In this document: positions 1-7,955 of the stretch, piece by piece | Position numbering within the stretch: the first letter of the stretch is position 1 | How the letters are laid out: every line of letters begins with the position of its first letter | Assembly: GCA_023460955.1 (NCBI GenBank) | Contig: JAEWOH010000041.1 | Span: 206,385-270,384 of the forward strand | Length of the DNA stretch: 64,000 bases | Direction: 5' to 3' | From: Bacillota bacterium | Lineage (GTDB): Bacteria > Bacillota > Clostridia > Acetivibrionales > DSM-1351 | Notes under the pieces: generated by a model | The model's input: the letters and a program-made list of their open reading frames with translations, nothing else | What the model was told of the DNA's origin: nothing | The model's database searches: none | Made by a program: the position numbers and the translations under genes

Positions 1-152
1 ATTGCTACCCATTTGTAATCGAAAACATTAAAAACGGAAATTTAAAAACAAATGGACTTATATCAAAAACCTTTAAAATTGAAGAGTGGGAGAAGGCCTT
101 TGAATACGCCTCCGGAAAATATGGTGATTTAAAAGTCGCAATTACTTTTTAA
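1..152 (+). CDS. Zinc-dependent alcohol/polyol dehydrogenase, C-terminal end (partial)
   Basis: Only the last 49 codons are present; the reading frame enters at base 3 and stops at TAA 150-152. The visible tail (ending in YGDLKVAITF, preceded by a SKTFKIEEWEKAFEYA helix) resembles the C-terminus of medium-chain zinc dehydrogenases of the sorbitol/threonine dehydrogenase type, where a last helix and strand of this pattern close the catalytic domain. Two complete relatives lie downstream in the same direction, which supports the call. The gap to the next gene is 113 bp and carries a perfect hairpin but no U-tract, so the gene is probably the upstream member of the same operon. The family assignment is moderate because only the tail is seen. 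Confidence 0.6.
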   Translation, partial: CYPFVIENIKNGNLKTNGLISKTFKIEEWEKAFEYASGKYGDLKVAITF

Positions 153-199
153 TAAAAAGGGTCGGCTATTTTACCTATACTATAACCCATTATCTGAGA

Positions 200-240
200 G
201 GATATATTTTTAGCACGCTTGTCGTGCTAAAAATATATCC
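200..240 (+). repeat. Perfect 18-bp inverted repeat (stem-loop) before the FAD gene
   Basis: Arms 200-217 (GGATATATTTTTAGCACG) and 223-240 are exact reverse complements around a 5-base loop. No T-run follows, so it is a poor intrinsic terminator. It ends 10 bases before the AGGAGG site of the next gene and leaves that site free. An intra-operon mRNA processing or stabilising hairpin, or a protein operator, fits best. Confidence 0.8.
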
Positions 241-265
241 AGAAGTCTATTAGGAGGAATACTAA

Positions 266-1639
266 ATGGCTGAAGTTAGTTACAAAGCAAAAATTGAAGA
301 TATATATACACCTGAAGTATTGGTGGTTGGAGGTGGACCTGCTGGTATTGCAGCCGCTATTGCAGCCGCAAGAAACGGGGCTCGCACAATGCTGATTGAA
401 AGATTCGGCTTTGTAGGTGGTATGGCTACAGCTGCACTTGTTGGTCCTTTTATGACCTGCTTCGATGGTAAAGCTGAGAGACAAATAATCAAGGGTATTT
501 TTGATGAGCTTATAAAAAGATTGGAGGCAGCAGGCGGCGCGATACATCCCTCCAAAATCGGAGCAGGAACTTCATATTCGTCATTTATTGTTAAAGGACA
601 TGCTCATGTAACTCCTTTTGACTCAGAAATGCTTAAAATAGTAGCTGAGGATATGCTAAAGGAAAGTGGAGTAGAACTACTGTATTACACACAGTTTATA
701 GATTGCATAACTGAAGGAAATAGCATTAAGAGTGTTATTGCAGCACGTAAGGAGGGCCTGTGTGCCATAAATGCAAGGATAGTGCTTGACTGCTCAGGTG
801 ATGCCGATGTGGCTGAAAAAGCGGGTGTTCCTACAGTAAAGGGAAGACAAAAGGACAATGCCATGCAGCCGGCAACAATGTTCTTCAGGGTGTGTAATGT
901 AGACTCTGACAGGGTTTGTGAATATATAGAACAGCATAGGGATCTGATGCAAAAACCGTTCTATGGAGCCTTTAACTGGCTTATAGAGGAAGGGCGTAGG
1001 ACTGGAGAATGGAATATACAGCGTGACGAAATGGGTTCCTACGAAACAAACCAAAAGGGAGAGTGGAAGCTTAATACAACACGTGTTACAGAGGTTGATG
1101 GAACAAAGAGCTCAGAGCTCACAAGAGCATCAATTGAAGGACGCAAGCAGGCTAGACAAGTATTTAAGTTTCTACGGGAACGTGTACCGGGGTTTGAAAA
1201 TGCTAAGATGATGGAAACCGCTTCAGCCATTGGAATAAGAGAATCAAGACATATTGTAGGTAAGTACGTTATTCAGAAGGAAGACGTACTGCAGTCCAAA
1301 ACCTACGAGGACGACATCGTCTTATGTTCAAATGCAATAGATATCCATGCTGCTGATGGTTCGGGTGGAGAATATGTTGTTGTTGATAATTGGTATGGTG
1401 TTCCTTATAGATCTCTGGTTCCACTAAATTGTGACAATCTGCTTGTTGCAGGAAGAACAATTTCAGCAACATCGGAGGCAGTATCTGCATTTAGAGTAAT
1501 GCCACCGTGCTTTGGTTTGGGTCAAGCAGCAGGAACTGCTGCAGCAATATGTATTAAAGATAATGTAAAGCCTGAGGCTGTACCAATCGATAAATTGCAA
1601 AAAACTCTGATTGATCAGGATGTTTTTTTAAATAAATAA
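266..1639 (+). CDS. FAD-dependent oxidoreductase (FAD_oxidored family), 457 aa
   Basis: A soluble flavoprotein. Near the N-terminus (about residues 17-45) it has the dinucleotide-binding pattern VVGGGPAGIAAAIAAARNGA followed by an acidic strand end (LIERFG). Near the C-terminus is the second FAD signature, LLVAGRTISATSEA, then the conserved RVMPPCFGLGQAAGTAAA helix. This layout is that of the FAD_oxidored (PF12831-type) family, whose characterised members are few; the substrate cannot be read from sequence. AGGAGG lies 9 bases before the ATG. A paralogue follows 22 bp downstream, then two zinc dehydrogenases and a sugar kinase, so a role in stepwise oxidation of a sugar, polyol or cyclitol is inferred. 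No signal peptide is seen. Confidence 0.85.
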   Translation: MAEVSYKAKIEDIYTPEVLVVGGGPAGIAAAIAAARNGARTMLIERFGFVGGMATAALVGPFMTCFDGKAERQIIKGIFDELIKRLEAAGGAIHPSKIGAGTSYSSFIVKGHAHVTPFDSEMLKIVAEDMLKESGVELLYYTQFIDCITEGNSIKSVIAARKEGLCAINARIVLDCSGDADVAEKAGVPTVKGRQKDNAMQPATMFFRVCNVDSDRVCEYIEQHRDLMQKPFYGAFNWLIEEGRRTGEWNIQRDEMGSYETNQKGEWKLNTTRVTEVDGTKSSELTRASIEGRKQARQVFKFLRERVPGFENAKMMETASAIGIRESRHIVGKYVIQKEDVLQSKTYEDDIVLCSNAIDIHAADGSGGEYVVVDNWYGVPYRSLVPLNCDNLLVAGRTISATSEAVSAFRVMPPCFGLGQAAGTAAAICIKDNVKPEAVPIDKLQKTLIDQDVFLNK

Positions 1640-1661
1640 ATGAAAAACAAGGAGTAGTATT

Positions 1662-2966
1662 ATGCCACTAATAAAGTATTCAAAAAATTTATCTACTATA
1701 AAACATTATGATGTAATTGTGGCCGGTGGTGGACCAGCTGGTATATGTGCAGCAGTTGCCGCTGCTCGTGAGGGTGTATCAGTTGCATTGATTGAAAGAT
1801 ATGGTGTATTGGGCGGAAATATCACGGTGGGCCATGTTGGACCCATACTAGGAGAGGTTGCTCCAGGTGGTATGCGTGATGAGCTGATGGAGCTTCTGGG
1901 AGTTCCCAATAACGATATACTTGGTGTAGTTGGATTGGCACATGATGCTGAAAAAGCAAGATATGTGCTGACAAATTTCGTAAATGATGCAGGTGTTGAG
2001 GTTTATCTTCAATCGCCTATATCAGATGTAATTATGGAGGGCAATAGAGTTCGAGGACTTGTTATCACTGGTAAACAAGGCATGTATGCACTTACTGCAG
2101 AAGTGGTAATTGATGCGACAGGAGACGGCGATGTAGCATTCTTCTCCGGAGCACAATATGAAAAGGGAAGAGAACAAGGTGGACTTATGCAGCCTACAAC
2201 ACTAGAGTTTACCATATCAGGTGTTGATGAGAGCCGTGCAATTACTTGTATCGGTGAGGTTGATGATGTTAAGCTTGGAGATGAAAAATTTCTTGATTAC
2301 ACTGCTCGATGTGTTAAGGAAGGGCTGTTGCCTGAAGTGATGACCTCGGTTCGCTTGCATCGCACAGTAACTCCCGGAGAAAGACGTGTCAATACAACAC
2401 AAGCAAATGGAATAGACGCTACAAATGTTAATGACCTCATAAAAGCAGAAGTAATTTTAAGAAATCAAATATACCAGTTAGTTGATTTCTTACAAAAGCA
2501 TGTCCCTGGTTATGAAGAATGCCGTGTCACATCAAGTGCTGAAACACTTGGTGTACGTGAAACACGTAGATTTATTGGAGAATATATTCTTAAAGATGAG
2601 GACTTGGCAGTAGGTAGAAAGTTCAAAGATGCAATTGTTCATAATGCTAATTTTATTGTTGATATACACAATCCTGAAGGTGGAGGACAGGCAGAAGGAG
2701 TACCGGAAGAGGTGAAACCTTACGATATCCCTTATAGATGCTTTATACCTCTTAAAATTGAAAATTTGATACTGGCAGGAAGATGTATTTCCGGAACTCA
2801 CAGAGCTCATGCCTCATACAGAGTTATGACAATATGTATGGCAATGGGGCAAGGAACTGGTATTGCAGCAGCATTATCAGTAAAAGGAAGCATTGCTCCA
2901 AGAGATTTATCTCCGGCGTTGGTACGTGATAGACTTATTGATCTTGGAGTTAATATGGAGGACTAA
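1662..2966 (+). CDS. FAD-dependent oxidoreductase (FAD_oxidored family), 434 aa
   Basis: A paralogue of the preceding gene with the same architecture. The Rossmann motif VAGGGPAGICAAVAAAREGV is at about residues 20-40 and the C-terminal AGRCISGTHRAHASYRVM / MGQGTGIAAAL block is at about 370-415. The two proteins are clearly related but diverged throughout, so they may form a heteromeric pair or act on successive substrates; this is inference. An AAGGAG site precedes the ATG, and the start lies 22 bp after the previous stop, consistent with co-transcription. The 69-bp gap to the next gene shows no terminator. No membrane segment or export signal is visible. Confidence 0.85.
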   Translation: MPLIKYSKNLSTIKHYDVIVAGGGPAGICAAVAAAREGVSVALIERYGVLGGNITVGHVGPILGEVAPGGMRDELMELLGVPNNDILGVVGLAHDAEKARYVLTNFVNDAGVEVYLQSPISDVIMEGNRVRGLVITGKQGMYALTAEVVIDATGDGDVAFFSGAQYEKGREQGGLMQPTTLEFTISGVDESRAITCIGEVDDVKLGDEKFLDYTARCVKEGLLPEVMTSVRLHRTVTPGERRVNTTQANGIDATNVNDLIKAEVILRNQIYQLVDFLQKHVPGYEECRVTSSAETLGVRETRRFIGEYILKDEDLAVGRKFKDAIVHNANFIVDIHNPEGGGQAEGVPEEVKPYDIPYRCFIPLKIENLILAGRCISGTHRAHASYRVMTICMAMGQGTGIAAALSVKGSIAPRDLSPALVRDRLIDLGVNMED

Positions 2967-3035
2967 ATTTTTTAATATATAGGAATACAAAGCAATTATT
3001 TACTACGGTGGTAATTATAAAAAGGGGGGGATATA

Positions 3036-4046
3036 GTGAAAGCTTTTTTTATTGAAAAACCCAATTTGGGTATAGTACGAGATGCCGAAATACCTGTACC
3101 GGCTGATGATGAAATACTTCTCGAGGTGAAAGCTGCAGGAGTCTGTGGTACAGATGTTCACATATACAAAGGTGAATATTTCGGGAGTTATCCAAGAATT
3201 CCAGGTCATGAGTTCTCCGGTGTTGTAGCGGACATTGGGAAAAAAGTTACAAAGTTTAAGATTGGACAGCATGTTGCAGCCGACCCAAATATATTCTGTG
3301 AAGCATGTGATGCTTGTAAGGAAAATCGCCAGAATTTTTGCATAGATATGCATGCCGTTGGTGTTACAAGACATGGCGCTTTTGCTCAGTATCTTACTGT
3401 TCCGGAGCGTTGTGTATTCGATATTTCAGGACTTTCCTTTACTGAGGCTTCAATGGTAGAACCTTTATCCTGTGTAGTTTATGGGCAGGAAAAGGCAGGA
3501 ATACCCTTAGGTTCCTCTGTGTTAATATTTGGTGCAGGACCAATAGGTCTTATGCATGCTCAGCTGGCAGCAATAAATGGAGCTGCAAGTGTTACTGTTG
3601 TTGACCTTTTTGAGAGTAAACTCGCCCTGGCAAAAAAACTTGGGGCAGATTACACCTACACATCAGCGGAATTTGAAAAGCTTGGGCTGTTAAATTCTTT
3701 TGAGGTTGTAATAGATTGTACTGGAGTACCAAGGGTAATAGAGGGAGAAATAAAATATGTAAAGGACTCGGGTACAATACTCTTCTTTGGTGTATGTCCT
3801 GATAATAGTACAATAACAATAAATCCTTATGAAGTGTTTAAACGAGAACTAAAGATTTGCGGAAGCTTTGCACTTAAAAAGACTTTTGGGAAAGCAGTTG
3901 CACTTGCTAAAAGTGGAAAGATTAACTTGATAGACCTTGTAGATAAGAAGCTTTTATTGGATGATGCACCAAAACTTTTTGAAGATATAATGTCTGGAAA
4001 TTCAGGTCTAAAGACTGTTTTCTATCCTAATGGAATAGAAAAATAA
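3036..4046 (+). CDS. Zinc-dependent medium-chain dehydrogenase, 336 aa
   Basis: NAD(P)-dependent alcohol/polyol dehydrogenase of the sorbitol/threonine dehydrogenase-like MDR family. Seen: CGTDVHIYKG with the catalytic-zinc cysteine, PGHEFSG with the zinc histidine-glutamate pair, a structural-zinc four-cysteine lobe (CEACDACKENRQNFC), and a nucleotide-binding glycine motif FGAGPIGLMHAQ near residue 165. The length is normal for the family. It starts at GTG after a G-rich ribosome site (AAAGGGGGGG). The substrate is unknown; its operon partners point to sugar or polyol oxidation. It is more like its downstream neighbour than any other gene here, but the two are not near-identical. Confidence 0.88.
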   Translation: MKAFFIEKPNLGIVRDAEIPVPADDEILLEVKAAGVCGTDVHIYKGEYFGSYPRIPGHEFSGVVADIGKKVTKFKIGQHVAADPNIFCEACDACKENRQNFCIDMHAVGVTRHGAFAQYLTVPERCVFDISGLSFTEASMVEPLSCVVYGQEKAGIPLGSSVLIFGAGPIGLMHAQLAAINGAASVTVVDLFESKLALAKKLGADYTYTSAEFEKLGLLNSFEVVIDCTGVPRVIEGEIKYVKDSGTILFFGVCPDNSTITINPYEVFKRELKICGSFALKKTFGKAVALAKSGKINLIDLVDKKLLLDDAPKLFEDIMSGNSGLKTVFYPNGIEK

Positions 4047-4095
4047 CGAGGATATTTCTATTGAACTTATGCGTTATAATATAAGGAGGGATTCT

Positions 4096-5130
4096 ATGTT
4101 ACGTGCAACAATGACAAAGCCCGGTGAAATTGTATTTGAGGATGTTCAGGTTCCAGTGGCAGGAGATAATCAAGTATTAGTAAAAATGGCAAGGATAGGT
4201 GTGTGTGGCTCAGATATGCATGTTTATCACGGAAAGCATCCATATACCTCATATCCGGTTGTTCAAGGACATGAAGTAACAGCAGTTGTAGAGAAATGTG
4301 GTAATGGAGTTGTGGATTTTGCTCCAGGGGATAGAGTAACTGTTCAGCCCCAGGTATTCTGTGGTAAGTGTGCATTGTGTAGAGAAGGGGATTATCATAT
4401 TTGTGAAAGCCTTAAGGTAATGGGATTTCAAACAGAAGGTATGGCACAGGAATATTTCCTGGTAGACCAATCAAAGCTAATACACATACCTGATGAACTG
4501 GATCTTGACTCTGGTGCACTAATAGAGCCTGTTGCCGTTGGTGTTCATGCGGTAAGGCGATTAGGAAATGTCAAAGGCAAAAAAGTATTAGTATTTGGTG
4601 CAGGTCCCATTGGAAATCTCACTGCTCAGGCTGCAAAAGCAATGGGTGCACAGAGTGTTATGATAACTGACTTAAGCGATTATAGAATTCAAAAGGCTGT
4701 TGAGTGCGGTATAGATTTCTGTGTTAATACAGCAAAGGAAGATTTAAAGGAAGCAGTTTTAAAGAACTTTGGTAAAGATGGAGCCGATGCAATATTTGAA
4801 TGTATTGGTATTCAACCTACAATGGATCAGGCCATATCAATAGCTAGAAAAGGTACTACAATAATGGTGGTGGGAGTATTTGGCGATGTACCAAAAGTTG
4901 ATCTTGGACTTGTACAAGACAGGGAGCTTACTTTGCGTGGTACTCTTATGTATAAAAGAGAAGATTTTGATGATGCAATAAGGTTTATGGCTGATAAGAA
5001 AATTGTAGTATCACCACTTATATCACGTCATTTTGCATTTAAAGATTATCTTCAGGCATATAAATTTATTGAAGAATCTAAAGATTTAGCTATGAAGATT
5101 TTAATCGATATATTTTCAAAATCTAAATAA
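4096..5130 (+). CDS. Zinc-dependent medium-chain dehydrogenase, 344 aa
   Basis: A second complete MDR enzyme. Seen: CGSDMHVYHGKHP, the zinc motif QGHEVTA, the structural-zinc lobe CGKCALCREGDYHIC, and the nucleotide motif FGAGPIGNLTAQAAKAMGA. An in-frame ATG at 4069 would add nine residues, but AAGGAGGG at 4083-4090 lies inside that stretch and is well placed for 4096, so 4096 is taken as the start. The gene follows the previous one by about 50 bp and precedes a PfkB kinase by 20 bp. With three such dehydrogenases plus two flavoproteins, the operon probably oxidises different positions of one carbohydrate; the actual substrate is not deducible. Confidence 0.88.
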   Translation: MLRATMTKPGEIVFEDVQVPVAGDNQVLVKMARIGVCGSDMHVYHGKHPYTSYPVVQGHEVTAVVEKCGNGVVDFAPGDRVTVQPQVFCGKCALCREGDYHICESLKVMGFQTEGMAQEYFLVDQSKLIHIPDELDLDSGALIEPVAVGVHAVRRLGNVKGKKVLVFGAGPIGNLTAQAAKAMGAQSVMITDLSDYRIQKAVECGIDFCVNTAKEDLKEAVLKNFGKDGADAIFECIGIQPTMDQAISIARKGTTIMVVGVFGDVPKVDLGLVQDRELTLRGTLMYKREDFDDAIRFMADKKIVVSPLISRHFAFKDYLQAYKFIEESKDLAMKILIDIFSKSK

Positions 5131-5150
5131 TTATTGAAAGTTGGTGAATT

Positions 5151-6104
5151 ATGATTGACGTTGTAGCTCTAGGCGAGCTTCTTATAGATTTTACACAGAT
5201 TAGTTCCAAAGATGATTTAGCAAAACGCTTTGAACAGAATCCAGGTGGGGCTCCAGCTAATGTATTAGCTGTGTTATCTAAATTTGGAGTGAAGTGTGCT
5301 TTTATCGGTAAAGTAGGAGACGATGTGTTTGGAGAGTTTTTAAGGAAACAGCTTTTAGATCTTTCCATAGATTGCCGAAATCTTGTCTCAGATCCAAATC
5401 ATAATACAACCTTGGCGTTTGTTACCTTAGATGAAAATGGGGACAGAAGCTTTAGTTTTTATAGAAATCATGGCGCTGATACGTGTCTTTCTGAAGAGGA
5501 GATTGATTTAGAACTTATAAATAATTGTAAAGTATTTCATTTTGGAACATTATCAATGACTCATGAGCCTTCACTTTCTGCAACAAAAAAAGCTGTTGAA
5601 TATGCTAAGTCATGTGGGAAAATAATATCCTTTGACCCGAACTATAGAGCACTTTTATGGGATAATAAGAACAGTGCAATAATGGCAATGAAAGCTGGGC
5701 TAAAGGATGCCAATATCGCAAAGCTTTCTCTTGAGGAAGCACAAATGGTTACAGGTAAAACAAGCCCTGAAGATTGTTTGAAAGAACTCCTTAAGTATGA
5801 GCTTAGCTTTGTGGCCATAACAATGGGTCCTGAAGGCTGTGTTTACGCTACGGAGAAGTACATGGGTGGTTTTCCGGAGTATCCGGCTAAGGTTATTGAT
5901 ACAACAGGTGCGGGGGATAATTTTTGGGGAACTCTTTTATACGGATTTTTAAATAATGGCGCAAATTTTGATGGGATTTCAGAAGAAAGTCTTTCTGAAA
6001 TAGTGCAAATGGCTAATATTGCTGCCGCAATGAGTACTGAGAAAAAAGGTGCAATACCCTCCATACCTGATTTTGAAAGGGTTAAGAAAGCTTTACTTAA
6101 GTAA
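5151..6104 (+). CDS. PfkB-family sugar kinase (fructokinase-like), 317 aa
   Basis: Ribokinase/PfkB-fold kinase that phosphorylates a sugar or ketose with ATP in the cytoplasm. Seen: the N-terminal substrate motif NPGGAPANVLAVLSKFG, and the C-terminal anion-hole/catalytic-base signature DTTGAGDNFWGTLLYG near residue 250. The length is typical of bacterial fructokinases. As the last gene of the operon it would trap the ketose made by the dehydrogenases as a phosphate ester, an inference from context. The start ATG has a modest ribosome site (GGTG) 20 bp after the previous stop. A strong terminator follows about 150 bp downstream. Confidence 0.88.
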   Translation: MIDVVALGELLIDFTQISSKDDLAKRFEQNPGGAPANVLAVLSKFGVKCAFIGKVGDDVFGEFLRKQLLDLSIDCRNLVSDPNHNTTLAFVTLDENGDRSFSFYRNHGADTCLSEEEIDLELINNCKVFHFGTLSMTHEPSLSATKKAVEYAKSCGKIISFDPNYRALLWDNKNSAIMAMKAGLKDANIAKLSLEEAQMVTGKTSPEDCLKELLKYELSFVAITMGPEGCVYATEKYMGGFPEYPAKVIDTTGAGDNFWGTLLYGFLNNGANFDGISEESLSEIVQMANIAAAMSTEKKGAIPSIPDFERVKKALLK

Positions 6105-6251
6105 ACTAAGTACTTTAATATCGGGCAAGAACTAGAAGGGTAATGATAAGTGTATGCTCTAAACACTTTATTTGTATCTATTAATCAGTTACTTGGAGAA
6201 GAGCGTGGCTTATACTGTATCGGATTGAATAATTTTATAGAGAGATTAATT

Positions 6252-6289
6252 AAAAAGGCTATTATGTATTTCACATAATGGCCTTTTTT
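6252..6289 (+). terminator. Rho-independent terminator of the polyol operon
   Basis: Arms 6252-6267 and 6273-6288 pair over 16 positions with one G-U, around loop ATTTC, and end in six T. It closes the dehydrogenase/flavoprotein/kinase transcription unit. Confidence 0.9.
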
Positions 6290-6367
6290 CTGGGGTAATT
6301 ATGTAAATAAAATTTCCCATCATAAATAAAATGTGGTAGAAAACATCAAAACTCAAATACATCCTAT

Positions 6368-6376
6368 TGGTATAAT
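6368..6376 (+). promoter_or_regulatory. Extended -10 promoter for the GyrI-like gene
   Basis: TGGTATAAT at 6368-6376 matches an extended -10 element (TGnTATAAT) about 33 bp before the start codon. No good -35 is visible, as is usual for this class. Confidence 0.5.
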
Positions 6377-6408
6377 TCCTTTATATTAAATCTTAGGAGG
6401 TCTGAAAT

Positions 6409-6909
6409 ATGGTAAAGGTAAGGATAGAAAGAAAACCGGAGTTTAAGATAGTCGGACGTAAAATATGGATATCAGGAACAGATGACAATGAGCTTTTCGG
6501 GAATTTCTGGAGAGAATCTAATGAAAACGGGTTGGTGGAACTATTACATAAGCTCCGGGATGATAAACACGAAACTATAATTGACAGTGGCGTATTTGGT
6601 GTTTCTTGTGTGGAAAAAGATCCAAGTAATCGAAGCTTTTATTTCTTTATAGCCGCTGAATGCGATGAGTGCCCCAAAGATTCTGATTTAGAAGAATATT
6701 TAGTACCTGCAAGTGAATGGGCGGTATTTGAAAATAAAGGTGTAATACCTGATTCTTTGGTTGAGTCTGAGATGTATGCATTTATGAAATGGCTGCCAAA
6801 TTCAAAATATGTCCATGCAAATGCACCTGAAATGGAAGTATATCCATATAGCAATGATCCTGAAGCAGGCACTTTAACAGAATTTTGGCTTCCAATTAGA
6901 GAAAAATAA
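6409..6909 (+). CDS. Stand-alone GyrI-like / effector-binding domain protein, 166 aa
   Basis: A single small-molecule-binding domain of the GyrI-like/AraC-effector type with no DNA-binding part. Features of the fold are the N-terminal strand RIERKPEFKIVGRK, the central FFIAAECDE strand, the E-WAVFENKG segment, and the C-terminal MEVYPYSND plus EFWLPIRE. The same C-terminal pattern (ELYYPYNN, DIYIPI) recurs in the adjacent AraC regulator, so the pair probably arose from one module. A TAGGAGG ribosome site precedes the ATG. A role as drug or metabolite sensor or scavenger is inferred from the family; no ligand is known. Confidence 0.75.
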   Translation: MVKVRIERKPEFKIVGRKIWISGTDDNELFGNFWRESNENGLVELLHKLRDDKHETIIDSGVFGVSCVEKDPSNRSFYFFIAAECDECPKDSDLEEYLVPASEWAVFENKGVIPDSLVESEMYAFMKWLPNSKYVHANAPEMEVYPYSNDPEAGTLTEFWLPIREK

Positions 6910-6958
6910 TGCAATAATTAAATATATTATTGCATTAAAGCTACCGGAGAGTTGAGTA

Positions 6959-7804
6959 ATGAATTATTGCGAAAGTATTCAAAAATCAATTGATTTTCTT
7001 GAGCGGCATTTAAAAGAAGATATTGATATTAATAGTATCGTGCGGCAATCATGCTTTTCAACAACCCATTTTTATAGAATTTTTCAGGCTTTAATAGGAG
7101 AGTCATTAAAAGATTATATTCGGAAAAGGAGATTGAGCGACGCTGCTATTGAACTATGCATTTCTAAAAAATGCTTAATTGATATTGCCTTTGAATATGG
7201 CTTTAATTCGCAGGAGACATTTACTCGTGCCTTCTCCAAATTGTTTGGCATAACACCTGGTAGATATCGAGCACTTAAAAAAAACATAGTATTGTTTGAA
7301 AAGGTGAATGCATATCAAAAAATGATGTCAAATTTGGAGAAGGGAAATTCGAGTGAGCCCAAAATAGTTCTCAATAATGAAATCCTGGTGATAGGCTTAA
7401 TGCAAATAGTCAAACCTGGAGACAAGTCAATACACAAATTATGGCGCGACCTCAATTCAAGGAAGTCTGAGATAGTTAACGCTGTTAAGCCCAACTATAT
7501 GTTGGGCTTATCTGAGTACATGCCCGATATTACCGATGAAAGTGAGTTTGTTTATTTTGCCTGTATTGAGGTAGACGATTTATGTAATATTCCTCAAGGA
7601 ATGAAAACAAAAGTCATATGTCCGTCTAAATATGCAGTTTTTAGCCATAAGGGCCCGATAGAAGAATTGAAAAAAACCTATAATTACATATATGGTGCGT
7701 GGCTGCCTTATTCCGGATATGAATTGGCAGAACTTGATACAATAGAGTTATACTATCCTTATAACAACACAAGTATGCTAGACATTTATATACCAATTAA
7801 GTAA
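6959..7804 (+). CDS. AraC-family regulator with C-terminal GyrI-like ligand domain, 281 aa
   Basis: A Rob/SoxS-type transcription activator layout. The N-terminal ~105 residues hold two helix-turn-helix motifs (recognition helix near SCFSTTHFYRIFQALIG; second HTH LIDIAFEYGFNSQETFTRAF followed by FGITPGRYR). Residues about 130-281 form a GyrI-like effector domain ending in ELYYPYNN and LDIYIPIK. It lies 49 bp after the stand-alone GyrI-like gene, in the same direction, with a GGAG site. Members of this family often control efflux or detoxification genes, which fits the resistance-type genes downstream, but the target is not shown by sequence. Confidence 0.85.
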   Translation: MNYCESIQKSIDFLERHLKEDIDINSIVRQSCFSTTHFYRIFQALIGESLKDYIRKRRLSDAAIELCISKKCLIDIAFEYGFNSQETFTRAFSKLFGITPGRYRALKKNIVLFEKVNAYQKMMSNLEKGNSSEPKIVLNNEILVIGLMQIVKPGDKSIHKLWRDLNSRKSEIVNAVKPNYMLGLSEYMPDITDESEFVYFACIEVDDLCNIPQGMKTKVICPSKYAVFSHKGPIEELKKTYNYIYGAWLPYSGYELAELDTIELYYPYNNTSMLDIYIPIK

Positions 7805-7892
7805 AAGATGTGTATATATACTTTCTTAAACTAGTTTATTTGTGAATTTATGTTCGGCAATTTTCTTTTACTTTTCCTTTTTACCCCTTATA

Positions 7893-7921
7893 TTGCTTTT
7901 AAATACAAAATGCTATATTAT
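7893..7921 (+). promoter_or_regulatory. SigA-type promoter for the GNAT gene
   Basis: TTGCTT 7893-7898, a 17-bp spacer, then TATTAT 7916-7921, 35 bp before the chosen ATG at 7956. Confidence 0.55.
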
Positions 7922-7955
7922 GCATATGGTGTCAAACTTTTTGGAGGTAATATTA

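Noticed and set aside
6150..6278. A 42-codon ORF after the PfkB gene
   Set aside because: It ends inside the terminator hairpin, has a poor start and shows no family resemblance.
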